From: Nostoc sp. KVJ3
Lineage (GTDB): Bacteria; Cyanobacteriota; Cyanobacteriia; Cyanobacteriales; Nostocaceae
Assembly: GCF_026127265.1 (NCBI RefSeq)
Contig: NZ_WWFG01000001.1
Location: forward strand, 3,833,501 to 3,897,500
DNA: 64,000 bases
Direction: 5' to 3'
The translations under genes were made by a program, and so were the position numbers. Under the pieces are notes generated by a model that was given only the letters and a program-made list of their open reading frames with translations, searched no databases and was not told the DNA's origin. Shown here piece after piece: positions 17,445-26,416 of the stretch; the first letter of the stretch is position 1; every line of letters begins with the position of its first letter.

Positions 17445-18392
17445 CTAAGTCAACGCTTCAGCACCACCCACAACCTCAAGTAGTTCTTGGGTAATTGCCG
17501 CTTGTCGGGCTTTGTTGTAAGACAGGGTGAGGCTGTTTATCAGTTCACCGGCATTTTCACTGGCATTACTCATAGCTGTCATCCGCGCTGCTAGTTCACT
17601 AGCGGCAGATTCTTGTAGCGCCCGCAATAGCTGGTTACTCAGATACAGAGGTAACAGAGAATCGAGAATCTGTACTGGGTCTTGCTCAAAAATCATGTCA
17701 GGAGCTAACGGGCGGACTTGCTTAGTCACTTTCTCCCGTTCGACTTCAAATTTACCACCACGGGTTGTTAAGCGGAAGATTTCGTCGTCGGCTGCTTCTA
17801 GACCTTGAGTATCTAGAGGAAGTAGGGTTTGCACTACGGGACGGGAACTAACCAAGGAAAGGAATCTGGTATAGATTAATTCGATGCGGTCAACTTTTTC
17901 CGAAAGGAATAAGGAAAGTAGTTGGTCAGCAATCTGATTGGCTTCCTCGGCGGTGGGGATTTGCTCTAAACCACTGTAGGTAGCATCAATGGGCTGATTG
18001 CGGCGTTGAAAGTACTGTGTAGCTTTGCGCCCGACGAGGACAAATTGATAGTCTAAGCCTTCTGCCTTGATTTCTTTGGCGCGGTTTTCTGCACGACGGA
18101 TAACGTTACTATTGTAGCCGCCGCATAAACCGCGATCGCCTGAAATTACTAACAGCCCGACTGACTTAACTTGCCGTTTTTTCAGTAGTGGTAGGTTTGC
18201 TTCTTCAAAGCGCAGACGGCTTTGCAAACCATACAATACTTGTGCCAAGCGATCGGCAAAGGGGCGAGTTGCTAGCACTTGTTCTTGCGCCCGACGCACT
18301 CTAGCCGCAGCTACGAGACGCATGGCTTCTGTGATTTTTTTGGTGTTTTTGACCGACTGGATGCGATCGCGTATTGCTTTTAGATTGGCCAT
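17445..18392 (-). CDS. atpG: ATP synthase gamma subunit
   Basis: 315 residues. The N-terminal helix MANLKAIRDRIQSVKNTKKITEAM and the C-terminal helix ASNASENAGELINSLTL..YNKARQAAITQELLEVVGGA in outline are the two halves of the rotor shaft. The central region is longer than in E. coli, as in cyanobacteria and chloroplasts. The chloroplast-type redox cysteine pair is not seen, as expected for cyanobacteria. It is the last gene of the atp cluster (also called atpC in cyanobacteria), 96 bp after atpA. The gap is filled by an inverted heptamer repeat. Beta and epsilon are not in this window. Confidence 0.97.
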   Translation of the reverse strand: MANLKAIRDRIQSVKNTKKITEAMRLVAAARVRRAQEQVLATRPFADRLAQVLYGLQSRLRFEEANLPLLKKRQVKSVGLLVISGDRGLCGGYNSNVIRRAENRAKEIKAEGLDYQFVLVGRKATQYFQRRNQPIDATYSGLEQIPTAEEANQIADQLLSLFLSEKVDRIELIYTRFLSLVSSRPVVQTLLPLDTQGLEAADDEIFRLTTRGGKFEVEREKVTKQVRPLAPDMIFEQDPVQILDSLLPLYLSNQLLRALQESAASELAARMTAMSNASENAGELINSLTLSYNKARQAAITQELLEVVGGAEALT

Positions 18393-18401
18393 ATTTTTAA
18401 G

Positions 18402-18485
18402 TTCTGAGTTAGGAGTTAGGAGTTAGGAGTTAAGAGTTAGGAGTCTTTCATTAACTTTTAACTCTTAACTCTTCACTTCTAACTT
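18402..18485. repeat. Inverted AGTTAGG-type short tandem repeat
   Basis: Tandem GAGTTAG/GAGTTAA units (about 18402-18442) face their complement AACTCTTAACTCTTCACTTC (about 18461-18480), so the transcript can fold into a long imperfect hairpin between atpA and the gamma gene. It belongs to the short tandemly repeated sequences common in heterocystous cyanobacteria. Confidence 0.75.
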
Positions 18486-18488
18486 TAA

Positions 18489-20003
18489 TTACGCTGTAGC
18501 TTTGAAGGTCTTCTTGTATTCGGTAAGCGCTTCCTTCAAGGCTGCTTCTTCTGCGTCACCTAATGCTTTAGAAGCTTGTACTCCTTGGGCATATTTACCA
18601 GCCTTTAAGGACTCCCGCAGACCTTGGGTAAAGGTGGTGACTTTATCTACAGGTACATCATCTAAATAACCATTAATACCTGCATACAAAATTGCCACTT
18701 GTTCATATACTGAAAGTGGCGAATTTTGTGGCTGCTTGAGGAGTTCGCGTAACCGTTGACCCCGTGCCAACTGGTCTTGAGTGGCTTTATCTAAGTCAGA
18801 AGCAAATTGCGCGAAGGCTTGCAAGTCGTCAAATTGGGCTAATTCCAATTTAATTTTACCGGCAACTTTTTTCATTGCCTTAGTTTGAGCGGCAGATCCC
18901 ACGCGGGATACTGAAATACCAGGGTTTACAGCCGGACGGATACCAGCGTTAAACAAGTCAGAGGACAGGAATATCTGACCATCGGTAATGGAAATTACGT
19001 TGGTGGGGATATATGCTGAAACGTCACCAGCTTGGGTTTCGATAATTGGTAGGGCGGTCATGCTGCCTTTACCTAATTCGTCACTCAATTTTGCGGCTCT
19101 TTCTAGCAAACGAGAGTGGATGTAGAATACATCTCCAGGGTAAGCTTCGCGTCCTGGTGGACGACGTAGCAATAGGGACATTTGGCGATAAGCTTGGGCT
19201 TGCTTGGAAAGATCGTCGTAAATTACCAGGGTAGCTTTGCCTTTGTACATAAAGTACTCGGCAATAGTTGCGCCTGTGTAAGGAGCTAGGTATTGTAGAG
19301 TGGCTGGTTCACTGGCACTAGCAAAAACAACGACGGTGTAATCCATCGCGCCTTTTTCTTGCAATGTCTGCACCACGTTAGCGACGGTGGAAGCCTTTTG
19401 ACCGATGGCAACGTAGACACAAACTACATCTTCTGATTTTTGGTTGATGATGGTGTCAATGGCGATCGCAGTTTTACCGGTTTGGCGATCGCCAATAATC
19501 AATTCCCGTTGACCGCGACCGATGGGAATCATTGAGTCAATAGCTGTGATACCCGTTTGCATGGGTTCGTGTACAGATCGACGAGCAATGATACCGGGTG
19601 CTGGAGATTCAATCAAACGGCTTTCGGAGGATTTGATGTCTCCTTTACCATCGATGGGAAGACCCAAAGCGTTTACAACTCGTCCAATTAAGGCTTCTCC
19701 TACGGGTACTTGGGCAATTTTACCAGTAGCGGTTACAGAACTACCTTCTTGAATTTCCAACCCTTCACCCATGAGAACCGCGCCCACGTTGTCTTCTTCT
19801 AAGTTCTGGGCGATGCCAATTGTGCCATCTTCAAATTCTAAGAGTTCCCCAGACATAGCCTTTTCCAGACCATAAATCCGGGCAATACCGTCACCAACTT
19901 GGAGAACGGTACCAACATTAGCAACTTTGACCTCTTGATCGTATTGCTCGATTTGTTGTTGGATAATGCTACTAATTTCGTCAGGTCTAATTGATATGCT
20001 CAT
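18489..20003 (-). CDS. atpA: ATP synthase alpha subunit
   Basis: 504 residues. The N-terminal beta-barrel (VANVGTVLQVGDGIARIYGL) is followed by the nucleotide-binding domain with P-loop GDRQTGKTAIAIDTI and the signature PAVNPGISVSRVGSAAQ, then the C-terminal helical domain. In F1 the alpha subunit forms the hexamer with beta and holds non-catalytic nucleotides. Start ATG 20003 encodes MSISIRPDEISSIIQQQIEQ, the delta-binding N-terminus. It lies downstream of atpH, separated by about 210 bp of inverted repeat sequence. Confidence 0.98.
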   Translation of the reverse strand: MSISIRPDEISSIIQQQIEQYDQEVKVANVGTVLQVGDGIARIYGLEKAMSGELLEFEDGTIGIAQNLEEDNVGAVLMGEGLEIQEGSSVTATGKIAQVPVGEALIGRVVNALGLPIDGKGDIKSSESRLIESPAPGIIARRSVHEPMQTGITAIDSMIPIGRGQRELIIGDRQTGKTAIAIDTIINQKSEDVVCVYVAIGQKASTVANVVQTLQEKGAMDYTVVVFASASEPATLQYLAPYTGATIAEYFMYKGKATLVIYDDLSKQAQAYRQMSLLLRRPPGREAYPGDVFYIHSRLLERAAKLSDELGKGSMTALPIIETQAGDVSAYIPTNVISITDGQIFLSSDLFNAGIRPAVNPGISVSRVGSAAQTKAMKKVAGKIKLELAQFDDLQAFAQFASDLDKATQDQLARGQRLRELLKQPQNSPLSVYEQVAILYAGINGYLDDVPVDKVTTFTQGLRESLKAGKYAQGVQASKALGDAEEAALKEALTEYKKTFKATA

Positions 20004-20034
20004 GTGTCTATCTTGTTTGCTTTCGAGACGGAAA

Positions 20035-20213
20035 ATTTAAAGAGTTAGGAGTGATGAGTTAAGAGTTAGGAGTGATGAATTAAGAGTCATGAGTGATGAG
20101 TTAAAAATGCAAAAGTTGCAAGTTAAAAGTCAAAATAAATTATTGTTTACTTAACTCTTAACTCCTAACTCCTAACTTCTAACTCCTATCTTCTAACTCC
20201 TAACTCCTAACTT
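20035..20213. repeat. Long inverted heptamer repeat between atpH and atpA
   Basis: Units of GAGTTAAGAGTTAGGAGT-type sequence at 20040-20105 face TTAACTCTTAACTCCTAACT-type units at 20153-20212, with about 45 bp between. The RNA could form a very long hairpin inside the operon transcript. Confidence 0.75.
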
Positions 20214-20214
20214 G

Positions 20215-20769
20215 TTAACTACTGGTTAAGCGCAATGAAAGGCGGCGCAGTTGACCGCGAATACTGGCATCAATTACCTGCGAACCTACTTTAATGATCA
20301 CGCCACCAATTAACTCACTGTCTACCTTGGTTTCTAGTTCTACCTGGCGAGCATTACTGATGGCAATCACTTTTTCTGTGATTGCTTGCTGTTGAGCTTC
20401 TGTGAGGGGAACGGCTGAAATTACTTCCGCTAATACGGTTTGATTCAGCTGCCGCAACAGCGCCAGATATTGTTCAAAAATCGATTCCAAGAAGGCAATG
20501 CGGCGTTTGTCTACTAGCACCAACAAAAAGTTGCGTAAGTAGGGGTTAGAGCCTTCACCGAGTATTTGTTTGATGAGAGCTTTTTTGTTCTCAGACTGAA
20601 TAAACGGGTTGCCGAAGAAGTTGTGTAGCTGTTTGTCTGCCCTGAGCAATCCCAGGAAAGTCCGCGCATCTTCCCCGAACACTTCTGTCAAATTTTTTGA
20701 TTGCGCTATTGACAAAAGTGCCTGTGCGTAAGGTTGGGCTACTTCGGCTGATGCTACTTGACTTGTCAT
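20215..20769 (-). CDS. atpH: ATP synthase delta subunit
   Basis: 184 residues, OSCP/delta family. The N-terminal six-helix domain begins VAQPYAQALLSIAQSKNLTEVF and includes NPYLRNFLLVLVDKRRIAFL. The C-terminal part VELETKVDSELIGGVIIKVG with the ending IDASIRGQLRRLSLRL is the family signature. It joins F1 to the peripheral stalk. The start codon overlaps the stop of atpF by four bases, so the two are translationally coupled. Cyanobacterial literature often names this gene atpD. Confidence 0.96.
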   Translation of the reverse strand: MTSQVASAEVAQPYAQALLSIAQSKNLTEVFGEDARTFLGLLRADKQLHNFFGNPFIQSENKKALIKQILGEGSNPYLRNFLLVLVDKRRIAFLESIFEQYLALLRQLNQTVLAEVISAVPLTEAQQQAITEKVIAISNARQVELETKVDSELIGGVIIKVGSQVIDASIRGQLRRLSLRLTSS

Positions 20770-21338
20770 ACATTGCCTCCCAGTTGTGCGATGCTGCGAT
20801 CAATTAAACCTTGTTGAGCATCGTCGGCAATCCCGCCTTTGAGTTGCGATTCGACTTTTTGCAATGCTAGTGTAGCAACTCGTTGCCGTAGTTGAGCGAT
20901 CGCTCGATCAGTTTCAGTGTTTAAATCTGCTGCTGCCGTTTGTTTCAAGCGTTCTACGTCTTGCGCTGCTTTCGCTAACAAGCCTTCTTTCGCTTTTTGA
21001 GCGTTTTCTACAGCCGATTGGCGAATACGTTCTGCTTCAGCTTGAGATTGCTTCAACTGCTCTTGCGCTTGGGAAAGGGCTGTCTTTGCCTCTTTTAAGC
21101 GCCCTTCTGCTTCCTGAATGGCGGTGGCAATATTGGATTGTCGCTCGTTCAGGATATTGCTTAAAACCTTACGTCCGAAGTAGAATAGTATGCCAATCAG
21201 AATCGCTAGATTGATCAGATTGGTTTCAAAAATGTCTAGGTTTAGACCGAAACCACCTTCTGCTGCGCCTTCTGCCAATTCAGAGTGAACAGCGTTCGCT
21301 TCTGCGGCAAGTAATAAGAATGTCCCCATGATACCCAT
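20766..21338 (-). CDS. atpF: ATP synthase b subunit
   Basis: 190 residues. A single membrane helix near the N-terminus (NLINLAILIGILFYFGRKVL, about 40-60) is followed by a long heptad-patterned stalk helix with many Ala, Gln, Glu and Lys residues. This is the peripheral stalk subunit that pairs with b'. Two ATGs are possible (21338 and 21329); the upstream one is used here. The gene overlaps the delta gene by four bases. Confidence 0.95.
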   Translation of the reverse strand: MGIMGTFLLLAAEANAVHSELAEGAAEGGFGLNLDIFETNLINLAILIGILFYFGRKVLSNILNERQSNIATAIQEAEGRLKEAKTALSQAQEQLKQSQAEAERIRQSAVENAQKAKEGLLAKAAQDVERLKQTAAADLNTETDRAIAQLRQRVATLALQKVESQLKGGIADDAQQGLIDRSIAQLGGNV

Positions 21339-21506
21339 TTACAAGTGCGCTGCTCGCTTGCTAATACGTTGTATTTTTCCCAAGGGAAGGAAATTTAAGT
21401 ATCTTTTCCCAGAAGGGAAAAAGTGCCTGTTTTTGACACTTAAATTTTGCGCTCTGGACTAGGGGCCCAGTTGCGCGTATGCTTTCACGGAACCAGTCTA
21501 GTTAGT

Positions 21507-21938
21507 TTATCTAACTGGAGTTGGCCCCAATAGTTTTTCTAGAATCTGTCTGCTTAGAGCATCAACTTGTTGCTCTAAGGTACGAAAAGCTTCTTGCTTT
21601 TGTTGTTCTATTTCAACAGAAGCTTGTTCTCGTTGAGACTGAGCTTCTTTTTGAGCTTCAGCAATTTTCTCGGCAGTAATTTTCTTAGCTTCAAGTTGAG
21701 CGGCTTCTACAGTAGCTTGCGATTGTCTGCGAGCGTCTGCGAGTTGCTGTTCATATTCTGTAGCCAAGCGCTCGGCTTTAGCCAAGCTCTCCCGCGCCTC
21801 AAGGGTATTCGTTCGGATATAATTATCGCGATCGTCTAGTACCTTGGTCAGTGGCTTATAGAAAATTGCATTCAACAAAGCTGCTAATAGCAGGAATTGC
21901 AATGCCATGAAGGGCAAGGTAGCATCGAAATCAAACAT
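21507..21938 (-). CDS. atpF2: ATP synthase b' subunit
   Basis: 143 residues, shorter than b. The N-terminus MFDFDATLPFMALQFLLLAA provides the membrane helix, followed by the conserved FYKPLTKVLDDRDNYIR and a charged coiled coil. A separate b' paralogue is characteristic of photosynthetic bacteria and chloroplasts (there called ATPG/subunit II). It lies between atpE and atpF with gaps of about 296 and 168 bp. Confidence 0.95.
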   Translation of the reverse strand: MFDFDATLPFMALQFLLLAALLNAIFYKPLTKVLDDRDNYIRTNTLEARESLAKAERLATEYEQQLADARRQSQATVEAAQLEAKKITAEKIAEAQKEAQSQREQASVEIEQQKQEAFRTLEQQVDALSRQILEKLLGPTPVR

Positions 21939-22027
21939 TTGTCTCCTCTTTGGCTGGAGTAGCAGTTTTCATGGCTAGCAACGTCATCCAACCTTTCATA
22001 TTTTAGAGACCCATAGCCAACAAGGGT

Positions 22028-22135
22028 CAAGGGATTTTGGATTTTAGATTTGCGATTTTAGATTTTTAGAGGAGGGATAGCTCATGGGCATGTACCGAAA
22101 ACTCTTGATCGTCCAAAATCCAAAATCTAAAATTG
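22028..22135. repeat. Inverted GATTTTGGATTTTAGA-type repeat between b' and c genes
   Basis: GGGATTTTGGATTTTAGATT (about 22031-22050) faces CCAAAATCCAAAATCTAAAA (about 22113-22132). The pair can form a hairpin of about 18 bp with a large loop in the operon transcript downstream of atpE. Confidence 0.7.
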
Positions 22136-22234
22136 GTAATCCATTACATCAAAACGACTAAGTTTCCCAAATATTTTGTTTGATTGCAGAGGCGTGATGA
22201 TTCACGTCTCCACACTCACAAAAATTTTCAGGTC

Positions 22235-22480
22235 TTATGCGAAGGGGTTAGCAAAGAGCAATACCAAGGCAATTACTAGACCATAGATAGTCAAAGATTC
22301 CATGAATGCCAAGGTTAATAGCAGAGTACCGCGAATTTTTCCTTCTGCTTCAGGTTGACGAGCAATACCTTCTACTGCTTGTCCAGCAGCGTTACCTTGA
22401 CCGATACCAGGGCCAATTGCAGCTAAACCAATCGCTAAAGCAGCAGCGAGAACTGAAGCAGCCTGAACTAATGGATCCAT
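22235..22480 (-). CDS. atpE: ATP synthase c subunit (proteolipid)
   Basis: 81 residues from ATG 22480, which has AAGGAA upstream; the frame extends further 5' but the family start [20 protein letters not shown] is clear. Two membrane helices are joined by the polar loop [11 protein letters not shown]. The second helix carries the proton-binding Glu in [16 protein letters not shown]. The subunit forms the rotor ring. It is also called atpH in cyanobacteria. Its high required copy number may relate to the hairpin just downstream. Confidence 0.98.
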
Positions 22481-22631
22481 GTTGATTTTCCTTGCTTTGA
22501 TTACAAAACTAACAGACATTACGTTAACGATTAGAAACGTGGTTTTCACGCTGCACTCGCTTCTTTGAAATCGCGCTTTGCGATGTTTTGAGCGAATATG
22601 CTCTTCTTGACTGTGCTATCAACTGAGAAGT

Positions 22632-23387
22632 TTAATGCTCCTCATGTTCTTCTCCACCATGCCCCTCCATTGCCTCATGAATGTATGCTCCGGCTAGGGT
22701 GGCAAAAACCAGGGCTTGAATGGCACTGGTAAATAAACCCAAGGCCATTACAGGCAGAGGTACAAATAGAGGAACTAGCAGCACCAATACCGCAACTACC
22801 AATTCATCCGCCAAAATATTACCAAATAGCCGGAAGCTTAGGGAGAGGGGTTTGGTGAAATCTTCTAGAATTGCGATCGGCAACAAAATGGGTGTTGGCT
22901 CTATATATTTCTTAAAGTAGCCTAAACCCCGCTTGCTAAAACCTGCGTAAAAGTACGCCAAGGAAGTTAGCAGTGCCAATGCAACAGTCGTATTGATGTC
23001 ATTGGTGGGAGCAGCCAATTCACCCGAAGGTAGCTTGATAAGCTTCCAGGGAATTAACGCCCCTGACCAGTTCGATACGAAAATAAACAAGAACAATGTG
23101 CCAATAAATGGCACCCAAGGGCGGTACTCTTTCTCACCAAGTTGGTTTTTGGCCAAATCACGAATAAATTCTAGGGCGTATTCCATCAAATTCTGGATGC
23201 CCTGGGGAATTCTTTGTGCGTTGCGAGTAGCAGCTATTGAGGCCACTACTAAAATGCTAATCACAAACCAAGAGGTGAGGAAAACTTGCCCATGAATTTT
23301 AAGATTGCCCAATTGCCAGTAGAAATGATGACCTACTTCTAATTCGGCGAGGGGAAAAGAATTAAGGGCGTTTAAGAGACTAAGCAT
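22632..23387 (-). CDS. atpB: ATP synthase a subunit
   Basis: About 251 residues from ATG 23387 (MLSLLNALNSFPLAELEVGH), which aligns with related cyanobacterial starts and has GAAG at suitable spacing; another ATG two codons upstream (23393) is possible. Several membrane helices follow. The essential Arg lies in PLSLSFRLFGNILADELVVAVL, and the last helix includes ALVFATLAGAYIHEA. It forms the proton half-channels against the c ring. Confidence 0.97.
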   Translation of the reverse strand: MLSLLNALNSFPLAELEVGHHFYWQLGNLKIHGQVFLTSWFVISILVVASIAATRNAQRIPQGIQNLMEYALEFIRDLAKNQLGEKEYRPWVPFIGTLFLFIFVSNWSGALIPWKLIKLPSGELAAPTNDINTTVALALLTSLAYFYAGFSKRGLGYFKKYIEPTPILLPIAILEDFTKPLSLSFRLFGNILADELVVAVLVLLVPLFVPLPVMALGLFTSAIQALVFATLAGAYIHEAMEGHGGEEHEEH

Positions 23388-23453
23388 TTGCATTCTTCAA
23401 GCATTTTCCCCAACAAGCGAGGATGGGATTACTATCTTTGTGAGCCTGACTTT

Positions 23454-23936
23454 TTAAGAATCAGGAAGGAACGCAATTTGCACCATATAGACGAGAAGCG
23501 TGGCTTTGTAAGTTAGAAATCCCAAAAATATGGGCAAAATCTGTAGTTCACGCCATTGAGTTGCTACGATCATGACTCCCATAAATAGAGCAAAACGAGT
23601 TTTGCTCAAATTGGTTTTCTCACTACCAAGTTGCTCAACGTCTCTAGCCAACATTTTTAAGTAAACCACACCTGTACACGCCCCAATTAAATAATTTAGG
23701 GCAATGTTTAAGGAATAAAAAATCCACACAGAGATAAAAATAACCCCCGTCAAGACAAGCGTGATTACCAACAATCGCTGGAAGAGTTGATAAAACTCTT
23801 GCATAGAGTTACCTGATTCTGTATCTCCAGAACCAGTTTTAGCATCTTGTTGCGTTGTCGGAGTGGGCGCAATTGATTCGTCTGACAAGCTCACGAGACT
23901 TGAAACCAGTACAGTTAAATTATGATGACTGCACAT
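23454..23936 (-). CDS. atpI: ATP synthase assembly protein AtpI
   Basis: 160 residues in the longest frame. After a hydrophilic leader of about 45 residues come four hydrophobic segments, including LLVITLVLTGVIFISVWIFY, LNYLIGACTGVVYLKML and LPIFLGFLTYKATLLVYM. The position as first gene of the atp cluster and the four-helix plan fit AtpI, which helps assemble the c ring. The start is uncertain: ATG 23936 has no clear Shine-Dalgarno, and a GTG at about residue 15 or a later ATG (MQEFYQLFQRLL) could be used instead. Confidence 0.88.
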   Translation of the reverse strand: MCSHHNLTVLVSSLVSLSDESIAPTPTTQQDAKTGSGDTESGNSMQEFYQLFQRLLVITLVLTGVIFISVWIFYSLNIALNYLIGACTGVVYLKMLARDVEQLGSEKTNLSKTRFALFMGVMIVATQWRELQILPIFLGFLTYKATLLVYMVQIAFLPDS

Positions 23937-24429
23937 TCAGTCAGCTGAATCATATCACGATGCGGTAACAATACTTTAGGAAAAAACAATTAACTTCTTG
24001 GCAACGTTAGACAGTCAGTATAAATCGCGCTTTCAGAAGCGAGAGAGCGGCTGATGATCTAAGAGACTGTGCGGGTGAATAATCGCCTGAAAATTCCAAA
24101 TTTCTTCCAATTCCAGCTTTTTTAAGTTGATTATTTTCCTCCAAAGTCGTTGTATAGCATCTTGGTGTTTGAATTAATTGGGTGTCAATAAAATCAACTG
24201 GTGCTTGAGGAGTGTATAGGCTTACCGCAAATCAGAAATCGGAGAGTAGCGGTTTGTCATTAAGCAGCGCACCACTGCTAAATTTCAGAAAACTCCAACT
24301 TTTGGGATGTAGAATACCTGTTTGTTGGTCACTTTCCTAATTTACATTAATTTACCAAAAATGGTGATGAGCGATCGCTCCTCGCCAAAATAGTGCTGAG
24401 TAAAAAAGTAAACAGGATCAAAGTCAAGT
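23937..24429. other. Non-coding gap: atp promoter region
   Basis: No gene is seen. The half next to atpI must hold the operon promoter. A 20-bp sequence GGTGTCAATAAAATCAACTG at 24181-24200 is repeated exactly at 24443-24462, inside the end of the methyltransferase gene, so a piece of that gene seems to have been duplicated here. Confidence 0.5.
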
Positions 24430-25617
24430 CTAAAATGAAGCAGGTGTCAATAAAATCAACTGCTGCTGAAGAAGTTTTCTTACTTCATCTAATCCCAGTT
24501 GTCCACCTGTCAAAATCTCTGCAACTGTAGAATTCGCATCACACTTTTGCATAAATTCAAACTCTTCTACAGATAAATTAACAATTTGGTAATTGTAATT
24601 AAAGAAACATTGACTGGGAAATCCTTCAATACAAGGATTAAGTTCGGGAATGGCTGCCAATAAAGCCTTATCGTCTGACCAGTCGGCTTTAACTAAGGGA
24701 GGACGACCGAGGAAAAATTCGTAATGAGTTACTTCTGGATCTAGTAATTCTATCAGACGATAAAGCTGGCGAGCGCTTAATCCTTTTGCCCGTTCTACTA
24801 ACTCCGGTGCTTTCCCCAAAAGCCTCTCCAAATCCCAGAAACTCGGATTCGAGAAACCAATAAACTCCAATCCCGAAGCATCAATTAATTCAAACAGTGT
24901 CTCAATGTTGTAGTCAATTTCCTGGGGATGAACGTACATATCAGCAAAATGCTCATCCTTGTGGTTTTCTAATGACCAGCGTTGTTTTTCGGATTTGACA
25001 ATTCGGTTATTTTCTGGTAGTGAAGCAAATATTTGTCGTCCGACTTGGACACCATCGCGGTAGTCGCCTTTTTTGTCACCTTGCAGAAGTGCGATCGCTT
25101 TTTGCATGAGTTGAATTTCCCAGCGTCCCAATTCTCCATACACAAAAATGTGCATCAAGCCGCCTGGGGCTAACTTCTTCGCCAAGGCTTGAATACCGCG
25201 AATAGGATCGGGGGTATGATGCAAAACGCCAACACAGTTAATTAAATCAAACTCACCCGGTAACTGTTCCACATCAAACAAGCTGAGGTGATGAAATTCC
25301 ACGCGGGTAGCCCCTGAACGCTGACAACGTTCTTTTGCTACAGCTAAAGCGCCAGTACTGAGGTCAATTCCCACAACAGAAGCTTGAGGATTGAGGTGAA
25401 CCAAGTACTCTGTACCCACACCAGTACCACAACCTGCATCTAAAATCCGAATATCTTGCCTTTGGGGTTTTTGACCTGTGCAGAAGTTATGAGCGGCTAG
25501 CCAATTCCAGCGCCAGTTGTAGCCCGGAGGTGGTTCATCCAACAGGGCTTCTGGCGGAAAGGGGTAGGTATTGTAGAGTTTGGCAACAGCAGCACTAACA
25601 GTTTGGGAATCGGACAT
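24430..25617 (-). CDS. Class I SAM-dependent methyltransferase
   Basis: About 395 residues from ATG 25617 (MSDSQTVSAAVAKLYNTYPF); the frame extends 15 codons further but that part is not family-like. Motif I is LDAGCGTGVGTEYLVHLNP with acidic VVGIDLS next, then NCVGVLHHTPDP (motif IV) and LAPGGLMHIFVYGELGRW. The N-terminal YNTYPFPPE block and the long C-terminal helical region are typical of an uncharacterised cyanobacterial methyltransferase family. The substrate is unknown. It stands alone. Confidence 0.85.
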   Translation of the reverse strand: MSDSQTVSAAVAKLYNTYPFPPEALLDEPPPGYNWRWNWLAAHNFCTGQKPQRQDIRILDAGCGTGVGTEYLVHLNPQASVVGIDLSTGALAVAKERCQRSGATRVEFHHLSLFDVEQLPGEFDLINCVGVLHHTPDPIRGIQALAKKLAPGGLMHIFVYGELGRWEIQLMQKAIALLQGDKKGDYRDGVQVGRQIFASLPENNRIVKSEKQRWSLENHKDEHFADMYVHPQEIDYNIETLFELIDASGLEFIGFSNPSFWDLERLLGKAPELVERAKGLSARQLYRLIELLDPEVTHYEFFLGRPPLVKADWSDDKALLAAIPELNPCIEGFPSQCFFNYNYQIVNLSVEEFEFMQKCDANSTVAEILTGGQLGLDEVRKLLQQQLILLTPASF

Positions 25618-25689
25618 GATCAGGAATAACGCAGCATTTCTGAGTTTAGCGGATAGTGGCAAAGATTACTATTGCTTATTTCCTGCTAC

Positions 25690-25823
25690 TTATCCAATAG
25701 CAAAGTCAGTAAATTCGCGTTTATAAGGAGCGTGAAATTCTAATACAATATCTTTTTTAGGTACACCAGCAGTAATTAATTCATTAGCGATACCGATTTC
25801 TGTACCATCTCTTTGTATCCAAT
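25690..25823 (-). pseudogene. XisI-family remnant, C-terminal third
   Basis: On the minus strand this encodes NWIQRDGTEIGIANELITAG, then VPKKDIVLEFHAPYKREFTD and FAIG with a TAA at 25690-25692. This closely matches the C-terminal end of XisI proteins, which occur with XisH in heterocystous cyanobacteria and were linked to excision of the fdxN element. The frame has no start and breaks where the oppositely oriented WD40 sequence begins. No XisH partner is visible. Confidence 0.75.
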
Positions 25824-26380
25824 TGGCTAGTGGGAGTAGCGACGGCACTATCAAACTATGGGATGTGAGAAGGGGAAACCTACTGCAAACCCTCTCTGGT
25901 CATTCTAGTTGGGTTTATTCTGTGGCCTTCAGTCCTGATGGTCAAACCTTAGTTAGTGGGAGTGCAAACAAGACTATCAAACTGTGGGATGTAAGGAAAG
26001 GAAACTTACTGCAAACCCTCCCTGGTCATTCTAACTGTATTCGTTCTGTAGCCTTCAGTCCCGATAGTCAAACCTTGGCTAGTGGCAGTGAGGACAAGAC
26101 TATCAAGATATGGCAAATTAAATTATCTACTACTACAGGTAATTCATCAGCAATATCAGTCAATTCTATTTCTAAAACAACCAGTACAAGTAATAAAAGT
26201 AAAAATACTATATCTCAAAAACATCCGACTACAAACCAAATTATTCTTGTTGTTTCAGTGTTGGCTAGAGTATTTTTAACTCCTCTGTTAACTCCTTTTT
26301 TCAATTCTAGCTTCTTTTGGGTAATAGTATTTGGTTTTCTAGTGATAATATTTTTAATCTTCATCATTAATAAAAAATAA
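25823..26380 (+). pseudogene. WD40-repeat protein, C-terminal remnant with membrane tail
   Basis: The frame (first usable codon a TTG at 25823) encodes three WD40 blades: GSSDGTIKLWDV, GSANKTIKLWDV and GSEDKTIKIW, each preceded by the GH...VAFSPD motif where complete. A Ser/Thr/Lys-rich linker and two hydrophobic segments follow (IILVVSVLARVFLTPLLTPFF and WVIVFGFLVIIFLIFII). Complete WD40 propellers need about seven blades, and there is no proper start, so this is likely the tail of a larger gene truncated at the XisI junction. The membrane tail is unusual for the family. Confidence 0.7.
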
Positions 26381-26416
26381 ATTTTTATTTTCGTAAAATA
26401 GCAGGTATAGACAATC

